This document shows positions 27,588-36,544 of a DNA stretch of 62,851 bases, piece by piece. The DNA is from Maricaulis maris. GTDB taxonomy: Bacteria; Pseudomonadota; Alphaproteobacteria; Caulobacterales; Maricaulaceae. How positions within the stretch are numbered: the first letter of the stretch is position 1; every line of letters begins with the position of its first letter. Where the stretch lies: assembly GCF_003634045.1 (NCBI RefSeq), contig NZ_RBIM01000007.1:215501-278351 (forward strand). Direction: 5' to 3'. Below the pieces are notes generated by a model. That model was not told where the DNA came from, did no database searches, and was given only the letters and a program-made list of their open reading frames with translations. The position numbers and the translations under genes were made by a program.

Positions 27588-28604
27588 ATGCTGATCGTAC
27601 GTGCGGCCAAACGGTCGGACCTGGATGCCTTGGTGCGGCTGGCTGATGAGGCCGGCACCGGCTTCACCTCGCTTGCCGTTCCGCCCGAGGTCCTCGAAGA
27701 GCGCTTGACCAAGTCCGAGGCGGCGTTTTCCGGTCCTGGCGACACCCAGACCGAAGACACCTACCAGCTGATGCTGGAAGACACCGAGACCGGCAAGATT
27801 GTTGGGTGCTCGGCAGTCAAGGCAATGGTCGGGGTGTCGAAACCCTATTGGGATTTCAAGATTATGACGCTGGCCCAGCACTCCACCGAAGCGGACCGCC
27901 GCTTCGATATGGACGCCATGTTGCTGGTCAATGATTTCGCCGGCGCGTCCGAGGTGGGCACCCTGTTCGTATCCGAAGCCGGTCGCGGCAGCGGCGCCGG
28001 ACGCCTGGTCGCCCAGTCGCGCTATCTCCTGATCGCCGCGGGGCCTGACCGGTTCGGCGACAAGGTGCTCGCGGAATTGCGCGGCGTGGTGCATGAAGAC
28101 GGTTCATCGCCCTTCTTTGACCATGTCTCGCGGCCCTTTTTCCGGATGGACTTCGACGATGCCGACCGACTGTCGGCGGGGACCGACAACCAGTTCATCC
28201 TCGATCTCGGCCCACAACACCTGATCTATGTCGACCTGTTGCCGGAGGCAGCCCGGGTCGTGATCGGCAAGACTCACAAAGATGGCGAGGGCGCCTACAA
28301 CCTGCTCAAGTGGGAGGGCTTCCACTATGATCGCTATGTGGACATTTTTGATGGCGGCCCGCTGGTGTCCACCTGGACCGAAAATATCCGCACCCTGCGC
28401 GAAAGCCGCGAGGTAACCGTACGCGCCGCGACTACCGCAGGCGGTGCCGAGGGTATTCTTTCGACCGACCGGTTCGAAGACTTCCGGACCTGTCAGGTCC
28501 AGCTGGTGGATGACGGCGATGTTGTGGGCGTTTCATATGACACCATGCAGGCACTCGACCTGCGCGAGGGCGACCGCGCCCGTTTCTGGCGACGCAAGAG
28601 GTAG
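27588..28604 (+). CDS. astA: arginine N-succinyltransferase
   Basis: First step of the arginine succinyltransferase (AST) pathway: succinyl-CoA plus arginine gives N2-succinylarginine. The 338-residue product has the family's opening LIVRAAKRSDLDALVRLADEAG-type residues, then the typical blocks TEDTYQLMLED, VGTLFVSEAGRG, LLSKSRYLLIA-like QSRYLLIA, and PFFDHVSRPFF. The ATG at 27588 follows GGGAGG. It precedes astD by 4 bases. This catabolic pathway lets arginine serve as nitrogen and carbon source. Confidence 0.95.
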   Translation: MLIVRAAKRSDLDALVRLADEAGTGFTSLAVPPEVLEERLTKSEAAFSGPGDTQTEDTYQLMLEDTETGKIVGCSAVKAMVGVSKPYWDFKIMTLAQHSTEADRRFDMDAMLLVNDFAGASEVGTLFVSEAGRGSGAGRLVAQSRYLLIAAGPDRFGDKVLAELRGVVHEDGSSPFFDHVSRPFFRMDFDDADRLSAGTDNQFILDLGPQHLIYVDLLPEAARVVIGKTHKDGEGAYNLLKWEGFHYDRYVDIFDGGPLVSTWTENIRTLRESREVTVRAATTAGGAEGILSTDRFEDFRTCQVQLVDDGDVVGVSYDTMQALDLREGDRARFWRRKR

Positions 28605-28608
28605 GATC

Positions 28609-30063
28609 ATGAATTTCATCAATGGCGAATGGCGCGACGGCACTGGCGCGGAACTGGTCTCCCACAATCCGGCTGATGACAGCCAGGTCTGGTCCGGTCG
28701 CACGACGGCCCCGACCGAGGTCGATCAGGCTTTTGCGGCAGCCCGAGCCGCTTTTCCGGCCTGGGGGCGTCGTCCGCTCGCCGAGCGCATCGCGATTGTC
28801 GAGCGCTTCAAGGCCGAGCTGGAAAGTCGCAAGGCCGAGATCGCAGAGCTGATTTCGTGTGAAACCGGAAAACCCCGCTGGGAAGGCCTGGCGGAAGCCG
28901 GCGCGATGATCGGCAAGATCGACATTTCCGTAAAGGCCAATGCCGAACGCGCTTCGGGCCACCAGGCGGAGATGCCGTTCGGTTATGCGCGACTGGCGCA
29001 CAAACCACTCGGCGTCATGTTCGTTCTCGGCCCCTACAATTTCCCCGGTCACCTGCCCAATGGCCATATCGTGCCTGCGTTGATTGCCGGCAATACGATC
29101 GTCTTCAAGCCGTCAGAAATCACGCCCGGCGTCGCTGAGGCGATGGTCAAGGCCTGGGAAGCGGCGGGCCTGCCGGCGGGCGTGCTCAATCTGGTCCAGG
29201 GCGCCCGCGAGACCGGCGCCGCCGCCCTTGATAGTGGCGAGCTTGATGGTGTCCTGTTCACCGGGTCATGGGGCACGGGCAAATTCATTCACCAGAAATT
29301 CGCCGGTCGCACCGGCGTCCAGCTGGCACTGGAAATGGGCGGTAACAACCCACTCGTCGTCTGGGGGGCCGAAGATGCCGAAGCCGCGGCGCGTATCGCC
29401 GTGCAGTCAGCCTATGTTACGGCCGGGCAACGCTGTTCCTGCGCTCGCCGGCTGATCCTGCCGGACGGCGAATTCGGTGAGGCCGTGATCGCGGAGATCA
29501 TCCGGATTGCCGGCGCACTCTCGATCGGACGCTGGGATGACGAGGTTGAACCCTTTATCGGGCCGCTCGTATCGGCGCGCGCCGCACAGGGCGTGCTTGA
29601 TGCCCAGACTGATCTGGTTCGACGCGGCGCCCGGCCGATTCTTGAGGTCTCACGCATTCCCGAGCTCGGCGACGCTTTCCTGCGTCCCGGCCTGCTCGAT
29701 GTGACCGGCATCGACGTGCCGGACGAGGAGGTCTTCGGGCCGCTGATCCAGGTGAACCGCGTTGCCAGTTTCGAGGCCGCCATCGCTGCCGCCAACGATA
29801 CGGCGTATGGCCTGTCCTCAGGTCTGGTCTCGGATGACGAGGCGTTGTGGGAACAGTTTTGGGTCGAGAGCCGGGCCGGGATTGTCAACTGGAACCGGCC
29901 GACCTGTGGTGCGGCCTCGAACATGCCGTTCGGCGGACCGGGGCAATCCGGAAACCTGCGGCCGAGCGCCTATTATGCAGCCGATTATTGCGCCTATCCC
30001 GTTGCCACCCAGGCTGCTCGTAAGCCCGAGCGCATGGCGGTGAAAGGGGTCGACGGGGCATGA
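28609..30063 (+). CDS. astD: succinylglutamate-semialdehyde dehydrogenase
   Basis: Aldehyde dehydrogenase oxidising N-succinylglutamate semialdehyde to N-succinylglutamate with NAD+, fourth step of the AST pathway. The 484-residue product has the catalytic Cys276 in TAGQRCSCARRL, the Glu region ALEMGGNNPLVVWG, the cofactor GSWGTGKFIH motif and PFGGPGQSGN near the C-terminus, all AstD-typical. ATG 28609 (MNFINGEW) follows AGGA; the frame stays open upstream inside astA but does not match the family. The stop overlaps the astB start by 4 bases. Confidence 0.95.
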   Translation: MNFINGEWRDGTGAELVSHNPADDSQVWSGRTTAPTEVDQAFAAARAAFPAWGRRPLAERIAIVERFKAELESRKAEIAELISCETGKPRWEGLAEAGAMIGKIDISVKANAERASGHQAEMPFGYARLAHKPLGVMFVLGPYNFPGHLPNGHIVPALIAGNTIVFKPSEITPGVAEAMVKAWEAAGLPAGVLNLVQGARETGAAALDSGELDGVLFTGSWGTGKFIHQKFAGRTGVQLALEMGGNNPLVVWGAEDAEAAARIAVQSAYVTAGQRCSCARRLILPDGEFGEAVIAEIIRIAGALSIGRWDDEVEPFIGPLVSARAAQGVLDAQTDLVRRGARPILEVSRIPELGDAFLRPGLLDVTGIDVPDEEVFGPLIQVNRVASFEAAIAAANDTAYGLSSGLVSDDEALWEQFWVESRAGIVNWNRPTCGAASNMPFGGPGQSGNLRPSAYYAADYCAYPVATQAARKPERMAVKGVDGA

Positions 30064-31400
30064 CCGCGCGGGAGGCGAATTTCGACGGTCTGATCGGCCC
30101 GACCCATAATTATGGCGGACTGTCGGACGGCAATCTGGCCAGTGCCAAGAATGAGGGCCTCGTCTCGTCGCCGCGCGAGGGCGTGCTTGAGGGCCTGGCC
30201 AAGATGAAGCGGCTTGCCGATGCCGGGCTGGTCCAGGGCCTGCTGCCGCCGCATGAGCGCCCCTTCCTGCCGCTGCTGCGCCGCGCGGGTTTCACCGGAT
30301 CCGACGTCCATGTGATCGAGACTGCCTGGAAGCAGGCGCCCGGCCTGGTTCGCAAGGCGAGTTCCGCCTCACCGATGTGGGCCGCCAATGCGGCCACCGT
30401 GTCGCCATCAGCCGATACCGCTGATGGGCGCCTGCATTTCACACCGGCCAACCTCCTGACTACGCTGCATCGGTCCATCGAAGGGCGGCAGACCCAGCGT
30501 GGCCTGTCCTGGGCCTTCGCCGACAGGTCCCGCTTTGCCGTGCACGCCCCCTTGCCGATGCAGGCGGACTTCGCCGATGAAGGCGCCGCCAACCATGTCC
30601 GGCTGTGCGACGAGCAAGGCGGTGAGGGGGTCGAGATTTTTGTGTATGGCCGCACGGCCGGTGAGAGCTGGAGCGGCAGCTTCCCGGCCCGCCAGACGCT
30701 CGAAGCCTGCCAGGCCGTCGCGCGGTCGCACGGGCTGGACGCCAAGCGCTGCGTTTTCCTGCGTCAGTCGCAGGCGGCGATCGACGCCGGTGCCTTCCAT
30801 AATGATGTCGTTTGTGTCGGGACACGGACGACGCTGTTTTTCCATGAGCAGGCCTTTGAGGACCGCGACAGTGCGCTGGAAGCGATCCGGCGGGCGGCGG
30901 ACGGCCTGTTTGATCCGGTCTTTGTCGAAGTACCGGAAGCCGAGGTTCCGATTGCTGACGCGATCACAAGCTATCTCTTCAACTCGCAGCTTCTGGAGTG
31001 GCCGGGTGAGGGGCGCTTGGCCCTGATCGCACCGAAGGAGACCGAGGAAACCGCGACGACCCGCACCTATTGCGAGACGATGGTCGCCGGCAATGGACCG
31101 ATCGGTCGCGTCGAGTTTGTGGATGTTCGCCAATCCATGCGCAATGGTGGCGGGCCGGCCTGTCTGCGGCTGCGGGTTGTGTTGACGCCGGAAGAACAGG
31201 CTGCCGTTACGCCGACCGCCCTGATGACAGACTCGCTTCATGCGCAGCTCACAACCTGGGCGAACACCCATTACCGTGACCGTCTCAGACCCGACGATCT
31301 CGGCGATCCGGCCTTGTTGCGGGAATCGCGCGAGGCGCTTGATGCGCTGACGGGAATTCTCAATCTGGGCAGCGGGTTTTATCCTTTCCAGCGTGTCTGA
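30060..31400 (+). CDS. astB: N-succinylarginine dihydrolase
   Basis: Second AST step: hydrolyses succinylarginine to succinylornithine, two NH3 and CO2; amidinotransferase-like fold. The 446-residue product opens with the AstB hallmark ANFDGLIGPTHNYGGLSDGN, with MWAANAATVSPS, HFTPANLLT, FHNDVVCVGT (active-site His, Asp) and RNGGGPACLRLRVVL further on. It is the last gene of the operon. No succinylornithine transaminase (astC) is nearby; ArgD-type transaminases elsewhere commonly supply that activity. Confidence 0.96.
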   Translation: MTAREANFDGLIGPTHNYGGLSDGNLASAKNEGLVSSPREGVLEGLAKMKRLADAGLVQGLLPPHERPFLPLLRRAGFTGSDVHVIETAWKQAPGLVRKASSASPMWAANAATVSPSADTADGRLHFTPANLLTTLHRSIEGRQTQRGLSWAFADRSRFAVHAPLPMQADFADEGAANHVRLCDEQGGEGVEIFVYGRTAGESWSGSFPARQTLEACQAVARSHGLDAKRCVFLRQSQAAIDAGAFHNDVVCVGTRTTLFFHEQAFEDRDSALEAIRRAADGLFDPVFVEVPEAEVPIADAITSYLFNSQLLEWPGEGRLALIAPKETEETATTRTYCETMVAGNGPIGRVEFVDVRQSMRNGGGPACLRLRVVLTPEEQAAVTPTALMTDSLHAQLTTWANTHYRDRLRPDDLGDPALLRESREALDALTGILNLGSGFYPFQRV

Positions 31401-31501
31401 CTTGGTCGTCGATATGCAGAATATTCTTATTCTTCAATGCGCTACCCAAACGGGAATTTCGTGATAGGTTGCCGCCTTCATCTCGTCGGGGGAGGACGAA
31501 G

Positions 31502-31933
31502 TTGACTGAGGCCAAGCCTGTTCCGGTTATTCTTGTGGACGATGATCCGGACGAGCACTTCTTGTTCAAGGCGGACCTGGAGGACGCGGGGGTCGACTTC
31601 GAGTTCAATGGTTTCACGCGTCCGGAAGACGCGATGGAGCACTTGAATGCGCGCGCCAGCGGTCCGGTTCTTGTCCTGTGCGACTTGAGTCTGGCCGGAG
31701 GTGACGCACTGGCTTTCATTCGCGATACCCAGGCACGGCTCGGCGGCGGTGCGATCGGTGTCTATTCCGGTGCCCGCAATCCCGAGATGGAAGAGAAGTG
31801 CCGCTCGGCCGGCGCGATGTTCTACATCGTCAAACCGGTTTCCCGCGCCAAGCTGGTCGACGCTCTGGCGAAATCCGGCAAGCTCAGCCTGGCCGAGCAG
31901 GGCAATGGCCGTGTGATATTGGTCGCCGGCTGA
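31502..31933 (+). CDS. single-domain response regulator (CheY-like)
   Basis: 143-residue receiver domain without an output domain. The phosphorylation site is Asp61 (VLCDLSLAGG), the acidic pocket is Asp13-Asp15 (LVDDDPDE), the switch Ser89 is in VYSG and the conserved Lys111 is in VKPVS, so all key residues are present. Translation starts at TTG 31502 after GGGGGAGG. It may signal to an unlinked partner kinase. Convergent with phhA; the ast operon ends 101 bases upstream and an AT-rich promoter-like stretch lies between. Confidence 0.85.
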   Translation: MTEAKPVPVILVDDDPDEHFLFKADLEDAGVDFEFNGFTRPEDAMEHLNARASGPVLVLCDLSLAGGDALAFIRDTQARLGGGAIGVYSGARNPEMEEKCRSAGAMFYIVKPVSRAKLVDALAKSGKLSLAEQGNGRVILVAG

Positions 31934-31947
31934 CTGGCGGCGGAAGT

Positions 31948-32829
31948 TCAGACAGCCTTGGCCTTTCCGGCCAATCCCCCCGCCATCGCGTATTCCTGGC
32001 TGCCGCGTGAGTAGATGGTGTCGCCGTCGTCCAAATCTGAGGGTTTGAACTCGGACAGGGCTGGAAGGCGCTCATAGATTGGCGCGAAGTCGGCATAGGT
32101 GGCTTCCATCAGCTCGTCATAGCTGTCGATCACAAAATAGCTCTGCTGGAAGTCATCATAGCGGTAATCGGTACGCATGATGCGTTCGAGGTCGAAATGG
32201 ATCCGGTTGGGTGATTGCGCTTCCAGGCTGAAAATGGATTCGGCGCGTGAGGACACGATGCCGGCGCCATAGATGCGGCGACCTTCCGGCGTGTTGATCA
32301 GGCCGAACTCGACCGTGTACCAGTACAGCCGCGCCATGTGCTTGATGGCATCGAACTCCAGCGAGCGCAGGCCGCCCTTGCCATAGGCTTGCATGTAGTC
32401 GGCGAATACCGGCTGGGTCAGCAGCGGCACATGACCGAAGACATCATGAAAAATGTCGGGCTCGGGCAGGTAGTCCAGCTTTTCGCCGTCACGGATGAAA
32501 CGACCCGACACAAAGCGGCGGTTGGCGAGGTGGTCGTAGAAATCCCTTTCCGGAATCAGGCCGGGCACGGTCACGACAGTCCAGCCGGTCAGTTTTTCGA
32601 GCTTGTCGTTGACGCGACGGAAATCCGGAATGCCGCCTTCATTGAGATTGAGCATGTCCAAGCCGGCGAAATGTTCCGGCGCGGCGCGGCCCTTGAGGAC
32701 CTTCATCTGGCGCTCGTAGAGTGTTGTCCAGATCGCGTGCTCTTCGGCGGAATAGCGGTCCCACTTCTGTGCGATGGTAAAGTCGGCGGCGGGTTCCTGT
32801 TCGGCCACGACGGGATCATTGACGGGCAT
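31948..32829 (-). CDS. phhA: phenylalanine-4-hydroxylase
   Basis: Iron- and pterin-dependent monooxygenase turning phenylalanine into tyrosine, the first step of phenylalanine catabolism. The 293-residue monodomain bacterial form has the iron ligands His128, His133 (HDVFGHVPLL) and Glu174 (YWYTVEFGL). Further marks are PEPDIFHDVFGH and the C-terminal VIDSYDELME. No dedicated pterin-recycling gene is adjacent. A perfect 22-bp dyad lies 30-51 bases upstream of ATG 32829, so transcription is probably controlled by a dimeric repressor or activator. Confidence 0.96.
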   Translation of the reverse strand: MPVNDPVVAEQEPAADFTIAQKWDRYSAEEHAIWTTLYERQMKVLKGRAAPEHFAGLDMLNLNEGGIPDFRRVNDKLEKLTGWTVVTVPGLIPERDFYDHLANRRFVSGRFIRDGEKLDYLPEPDIFHDVFGHVPLLTQPVFADYMQAYGKGGLRSLEFDAIKHMARLYWYTVEFGLINTPEGRRIYGAGIVSSRAESIFSLEAQSPNRIHFDLERIMRTDYRYDDFQQSYFVIDSYDELMEATYADFAPIYERLPALSEFKPSDLDDGDTIYSRGSQEYAMAGGLAGKAKAV

Positions 32830-32858
32830 GGGTCGGCTCCGGTCGCGCCAGTGCGCGA

Positions 32859-32880
32859 ATTAGTTTCATATGAAACTAAT
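32859..32880. promoter_or_regulatory. perfect 22-bp dyad, probable operator of phhA
   Basis: ATTAGTTTCATATGAAACTA-AT is a perfect palindrome centred about 41 bases upstream of the phhA start. AT-rich 20-22 bp dyads of this form are typical operators for small winged-helix dimers such as MarR-type regulators; the actual regulator is not encoded next to it. Confidence 0.65.
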
Positions 32881-32942
32881 ATACGCCGAAACGGCCGTGA
32901 ACCCAATATCAGTTTTCTGCGAAACCTGCGTTCCGCGCATGA

Positions 32943-32976
32943 AAAACGCCGCTCCCGGTGCAGGAGCGGCGTTTTC
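32943..32976 (-). terminator. Rho-independent terminator of the beta/gamma-crystallin gene
   Basis: An 11-bp stem AACGCCGCTCC/GGAGCGGCGTT (32945-32955 with 32963-32973) ends in GTTTTTC on the minus strand. It also insulates phhA. Confidence 0.85.
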
Positions 32977-32992
32977 GTGCCAGAGCGTTGAT

Positions 32993-34204
32993 TCAGCCCG
33001 TGCAGAGCACATCGACGAGGGCGGCGCATTGGCCGGAGGTGCAGGCCTGGTTCTGGCCGATGAACCAGGTCCGCGTCCGGTTGTAGCGATCAATGCTGTA
33101 GTGGGCGGCCTGACGAAGCCCGGCGGCCCGGCACATATGGTCAGCGGCTTCCTGGTCACAACGGCTGCCATAGCCGCCGAGGCAGCGGTCGACCGCATAA
33201 CCATTGATCTCGGGACGCGGGAAGAAAAGGCTGTCGACGCCACGCGTACCGCCGCGGATCTCGAGACGTCCACCTGGCCCGTTCGGGCCGCCCGGTCCAC
33301 CCCAGCTGCTGTCGACGCGGCGCAGCGACGTCACGCGGTTGCGCAGGCCGAGGCGCGACAAGTCGCTGATCTCGCCTTCGACGCGTTGGCAGCTATCGGT
33401 GAAACCCTCATCATCGCAGATGATCCAGGTCTCGCCGCGTGCCACGATCAGGCTGTCGGCGCGGTCATTGAAGCCCATGCGTGAGAGGTTGGAGATATCG
33501 GCATCCACCGCAACGCGCTGGCCGGCGAAATTCGTTCCGTCGAACAGGAAGACGCCGGAGCGCGGTGTTTCGCCGCCACCCGGGCGACCAGGGCGGTTGG
33601 GGCGACCGGCATAGTCAGGCTCGGCCGAGCTGATCTCGCCGCCCATGCCGCCACCGATATTGGCGATGTCGCCATCGATGACCATGCAGGCGCCGTCGAA
33701 ATTGGCGTGCTGGCAGGCAACCCAGGCGCCGCGGCCGCGATGCCGGACCGAGCGCGCCTGGTCATTGAAGCCGATGCGGGTGAAGTCCGGCGTGCTGGCG
33801 GTCACTTCCACGGCTCGGCCGGTGAAATTGGGTCCGGAATAGAAAGTCAGCGACGGGCCGCTACGTCCGCCGGGGCGACCGGGGCGCCCCGGTGCGACCG
33901 GGCGCAGCGATGTCAGCTGGTCGTTCATGCGGCCCATCGAGGCCTGGCCGGACGTGTGGATTTCACACGTGCCATTGTAGTCGTCATGCTGGCAAAGCTC
34001 CCACTCGCCGGAGACGATGCGGAAGGATGAGGTGCGATCATTGAACCGGACCGAGTCGAGATTGCGGACATCGCCGGTCACCTCGACCTGGCGGCCGCGA
34101 TAATTGCTGTCCTCGAAAAGGATGATCGATTGTGCACTGGCCTGGCCAGCCAGGGCGGTGAGGAACAGGCTGATTGCGGCCTGTCCGATGCGTTTCATTG
34201 TCAT
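32993..34204 (-). CDS. secreted protein with three beta/gamma-crystallin domains
   Basis: About 403 residues with a signal peptide (ASAQ). Three repeated domains start LFEDSNYRGRQVEV, FYSGPNFTGRAVEV and LFDGTNFAGQRVAV, separated by Gly/Pro/Arg linkers (GRPGRPGGRSG). In microbial beta/gamma-crystallins, calcium is held by paired (N/D)(N/D)xx(S/T)S motifs. Domain 1 shows both (NDRTSS and NDQLTS); domains 2 and 3 have altered versions (NDQARS, NDRADS, RNRVTS). A Cys-rich C-terminal region of about 80 residues follows. ATG 34204 is 8 bases from GAGGGG; ATG 34210 is too close. Probably an extracellular or periplasmic calcium-binding protein. Confidence 0.8.
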   Translation of the reverse strand: MTMKRIGQAAISLFLTALAGQASAQSIILFEDSNYRGRQVEVTGDVRNLDSVRFNDRTSSFRIVSGEWELCQHDDYNGTCEIHTSGQASMGRMNDQLTSLRPVAPGRPGRPGGRSGPSLTFYSGPNFTGRAVEVTASTPDFTRIGFNDQARSVRHRGRGAWVACQHANFDGACMVIDGDIANIGGGMGGEISSAEPDYAGRPNRPGRPGGGETPRSGVFLFDGTNFAGQRVAVDADISNLSRMGFNDRADSLIVARGETWIICDDEGFTDSCQRVEGEISDLSRLGLRNRVTSLRRVDSSWGGPGGPNGPGGRLEIRGGTRGVDSLFFPRPEINGYAVDRCLGGYGSRCDQEAADHMCRAAGLRQAAHYSIDRYNRTRTWFIGQNQACTSGQCAALVDVLCTG

Positions 34205-34308
34205 GGTCATTTCCCCTCATTCGGGTCTGGGCATGGTCAGACCCGACCTTGTCACAGCGATTGTGAACCCCTGCCCGACAGGTGATTCATCCGGCGTTCA
34301 TCGCCGAC

Positions 34309-36414
34309 CTATTGCGGATCCTGTTCCGGTTCATCGGTCGTTTCCTGGTTGCGGTTGCGGCGCTGGTTGAGCAGGCCACGGAGCAATTGATCGGCCGGAT
34401 CGCGCTGTTCCGCTTCGTCGCCAGTCGTCGCTTCGTCGTCATCCTCGCCCAGGCCGATCGCGTCGAGCAGGCCGTCACGCAATGCGTCGCGCGGAGTCGT
34501 GGCGCCATCACTGCCGAGCGCATTGTTCAGTGCACCTTGCAACAGGGCCCGGCCGACGGCTTCGGTGTCGACACCGACCGACACATTGTTGAAACCGCCG
34601 CGCAGCCGGATCGGCACGGTGATGCCGCGCAAATCACGCTCGCCGCCCTGGCCCTGGATGGACGCGACCGCGCGTGGTTGCAGACGGTAGTCCAGCGACT
34701 GGCCAGCCAGATTGACATCGCCGGCGCCCTCGACCCGCAGCAGCGGCGACAGCATCAGCAGGTCTTGCTGGGATATCCGGCCGTTCGTGATCGAAAAGCT
34801 GCCGGTCAGCGACGAGAAGTCGGTTGCCTGTTGCTCGCCGGTGCTGGCCGCCTCTTCGTCTTCCGCGTCGCCGCTTGTGCCGCTGCCGTCGACGAGCTGA
34901 CTGACATTGCGGATCGTCTGGGCGATGTTGATGCCGACAATGGCGCCGTCGGCGAAGCTGAAATCGCCGCTACCGGCGAGTGAATTCATGATCGCCGCCT
35001 GGGAATTGCCCGACGCCGACAGGTCCAGCGTCATGGCGCCGGTGCCCAGCAGTTTGTCGAACCCGGCGGCCGCTTCCAGGAAGGGGCCGGCATCGAGACT
35101 GTCGAGCGAGGCGGTGAGGGAGTAGCTTGGCCGGTTTCCGCGATTGTTGGCAACCACCGTGGCGCGGCCCTGCCCCTCATAGAGCGAGATGTTTTCCAGC
35201 GTTGCTTCCAGGCGGCTATTGCGCAGTTCGACGCGCAGACGGGCATCGGTGACCTCGATGTCCTGGAAGACCAGACGTCCGACCGTCAGGCGCAGATCGG
35301 CATCGACAATGCCCAGTCCGGCCAGATCGATCGGGGCATCACTCCAGGGCGGGATGCCGCCGCCGGTTGTCGGCGCCGGTGGCGTCGATGTCGCTGGCAG
35401 ATAGGGATTCACATCCAGCTCGGCGAGCGTCAGGCTGCCGGTCAGGCTTGGCTTGTCGCCGGCCAGATTGACGTTGATGTCGGCAGACCCGGAGATCGCA
35501 TCCAAGGCCAGTGTCGAAGCTGCAAGGCGGACCTGGCCGGGCGCGCCGGTCAATTGTCCGACCGTGCGGAAGCGCTCCAGATTGTCACCTGCAGGCAGGG
35601 GCGCGCCGGCGAAGGCGGCCAATGCGCGAACCGACGGGATGGTGGTGTCGATCCGGCCTTCATAGGCAATGGCCTCGCCCTCCAGGATACGGCCATTGAA
35701 ACTGAGATCTGCCAGATTGCCGCCGAGCGTCAGCGCGACGGGAGTTTCGCGTCCCTCGAAGAAATCGCGAATCGACCCGAGCGTGGCGGAGAAATCCAGG
35801 CTTTCGCCATCGGCATTGAGAGCGCCGGTCAGGCGGGTTTCCGTATCCAGCGACGGCAGGGCGACCGACAGGTCGAGCCCGGTAATGGCCCGGCTCTGAT
35901 TGCCGTCGGCAAAGTAGATCGCGCCATTCTCGATGCGCACGTCTCCGAAACTGGCCTCGATCGGCAGGGCGCCTTCGCGGCGGACAAACCCATCGCCGGA
36001 CGGCGCGGGTGTCGGCGTGGCACTGTCGGCGGGCGTGAAGGTCCAGTTATTGCCGGACCGGTTCTGGGCCAGGCGGATGGTTGGTTCGACCAGCACGAAT
36101 TCGGTGATCTCGACACGCCGGCTCAAAAGCGGAATGAGGCGCACGCCGACCCGCATCTCGCGCATTTCGGCAAAGGCGTCATCGCCGAAGCCTTCGGCAT
36201 TGGCGATCGATACGTCGCTGGCCCGTATCTCCAGTCGCGGAAACACTTGCAATGAAATATCGCCGGCCAGGGAGACCTCGCGGTTGAGCGCGTCACGGGC
36301 GGCGGTCTCGACCGGTTCGCGATAGGTGGACGCCGGAATCACGGATGGCAGGATGAAGATTGCAGCAACTGCGAGAACGACGACCAGACCGAGGGCAACA
36401 GCGAGGCGTTTCAT
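34309..36414 (-). CDS. AsmA family protein
   Basis: Inner-membrane-anchored periplasmic protein of the AsmA family, thought to help lipid transport or outer-membrane biogenesis. The 701-residue product has one N-terminal helix (about residues 5-25), then the AsmA N-domain (IEASDV-like EIRASDVSIANAEGF) and the C-terminal AsmA segment with SGSADINVNLAGDKPSL, SLDAGPFLEAA, FSFADGAIVGINIAQTIRN and LSPLLRVEGAGDVNLAGQSL. The C-terminus is charged and low-complexity (EQRDPADQLLRGL). ATG 36414 (MKRLAVALG) is chosen because it starts the membrane helix; the frame is open further upstream but unrelated. Divergent from the M48 gene. Confidence 0.85.
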   Translation of the reverse strand: MKRLAVALGLVVVLAVAAIFILPSVIPASTYREPVETAARDALNREVSLAGDISLQVFPRLEIRASDVSIANAEGFGDDAFAEMREMRVGVRLIPLLSRRVEITEFVLVEPTIRLAQNRSGNNWTFTPADSATPTPAPSGDGFVRREGALPIEASFGDVRIENGAIYFADGNQSRAITGLDLSVALPSLDTETRLTGALNADGESLDFSATLGSIRDFFEGRETPVALTLGGNLADLSFNGRILEGEAIAYEGRIDTTIPSVRALAAFAGAPLPAGDNLERFRTVGQLTGAPGQVRLAASTLALDAISGSADINVNLAGDKPSLTGSLTLAELDVNPYLPATSTPPAPTTGGGIPPWSDAPIDLAGLGIVDADLRLTVGRLVFQDIEVTDARLRVELRNSRLEATLENISLYEGQGRATVVANNRGNRPSYSLTASLDSLDAGPFLEAAAGFDKLLGTGAMTLDLSASGNSQAAIMNSLAGSGDFSFADGAIVGINIAQTIRNVSQLVDGSGTSGDAEDEEAASTGEQQATDFSSLTGSFSITNGRISQQDLLMLSPLLRVEGAGDVNLAGQSLDYRLQPRAVASIQGQGGERDLRGITVPIRLRGGFNNVSVGVDTEAVGRALLQGALNNALGSDGATTPRDALRDGLLDAIGLGEDDDEATTGDEAEQRDPADQLLRGLLNQRRNRNQETTDEPEQDPQ

Positions 36415-36544
36415 GGGGAGGGGACTCCGAAATGGCTGAATTAACACGCTAGCAGGCGTGTTTGTCGCTTTCTTGGCGAGACGCGAAAAACACTCTGCGC
36501 TAAGGTTATCGCTGATTGCGGCAACACCAAAGGGGGGAAAACTC

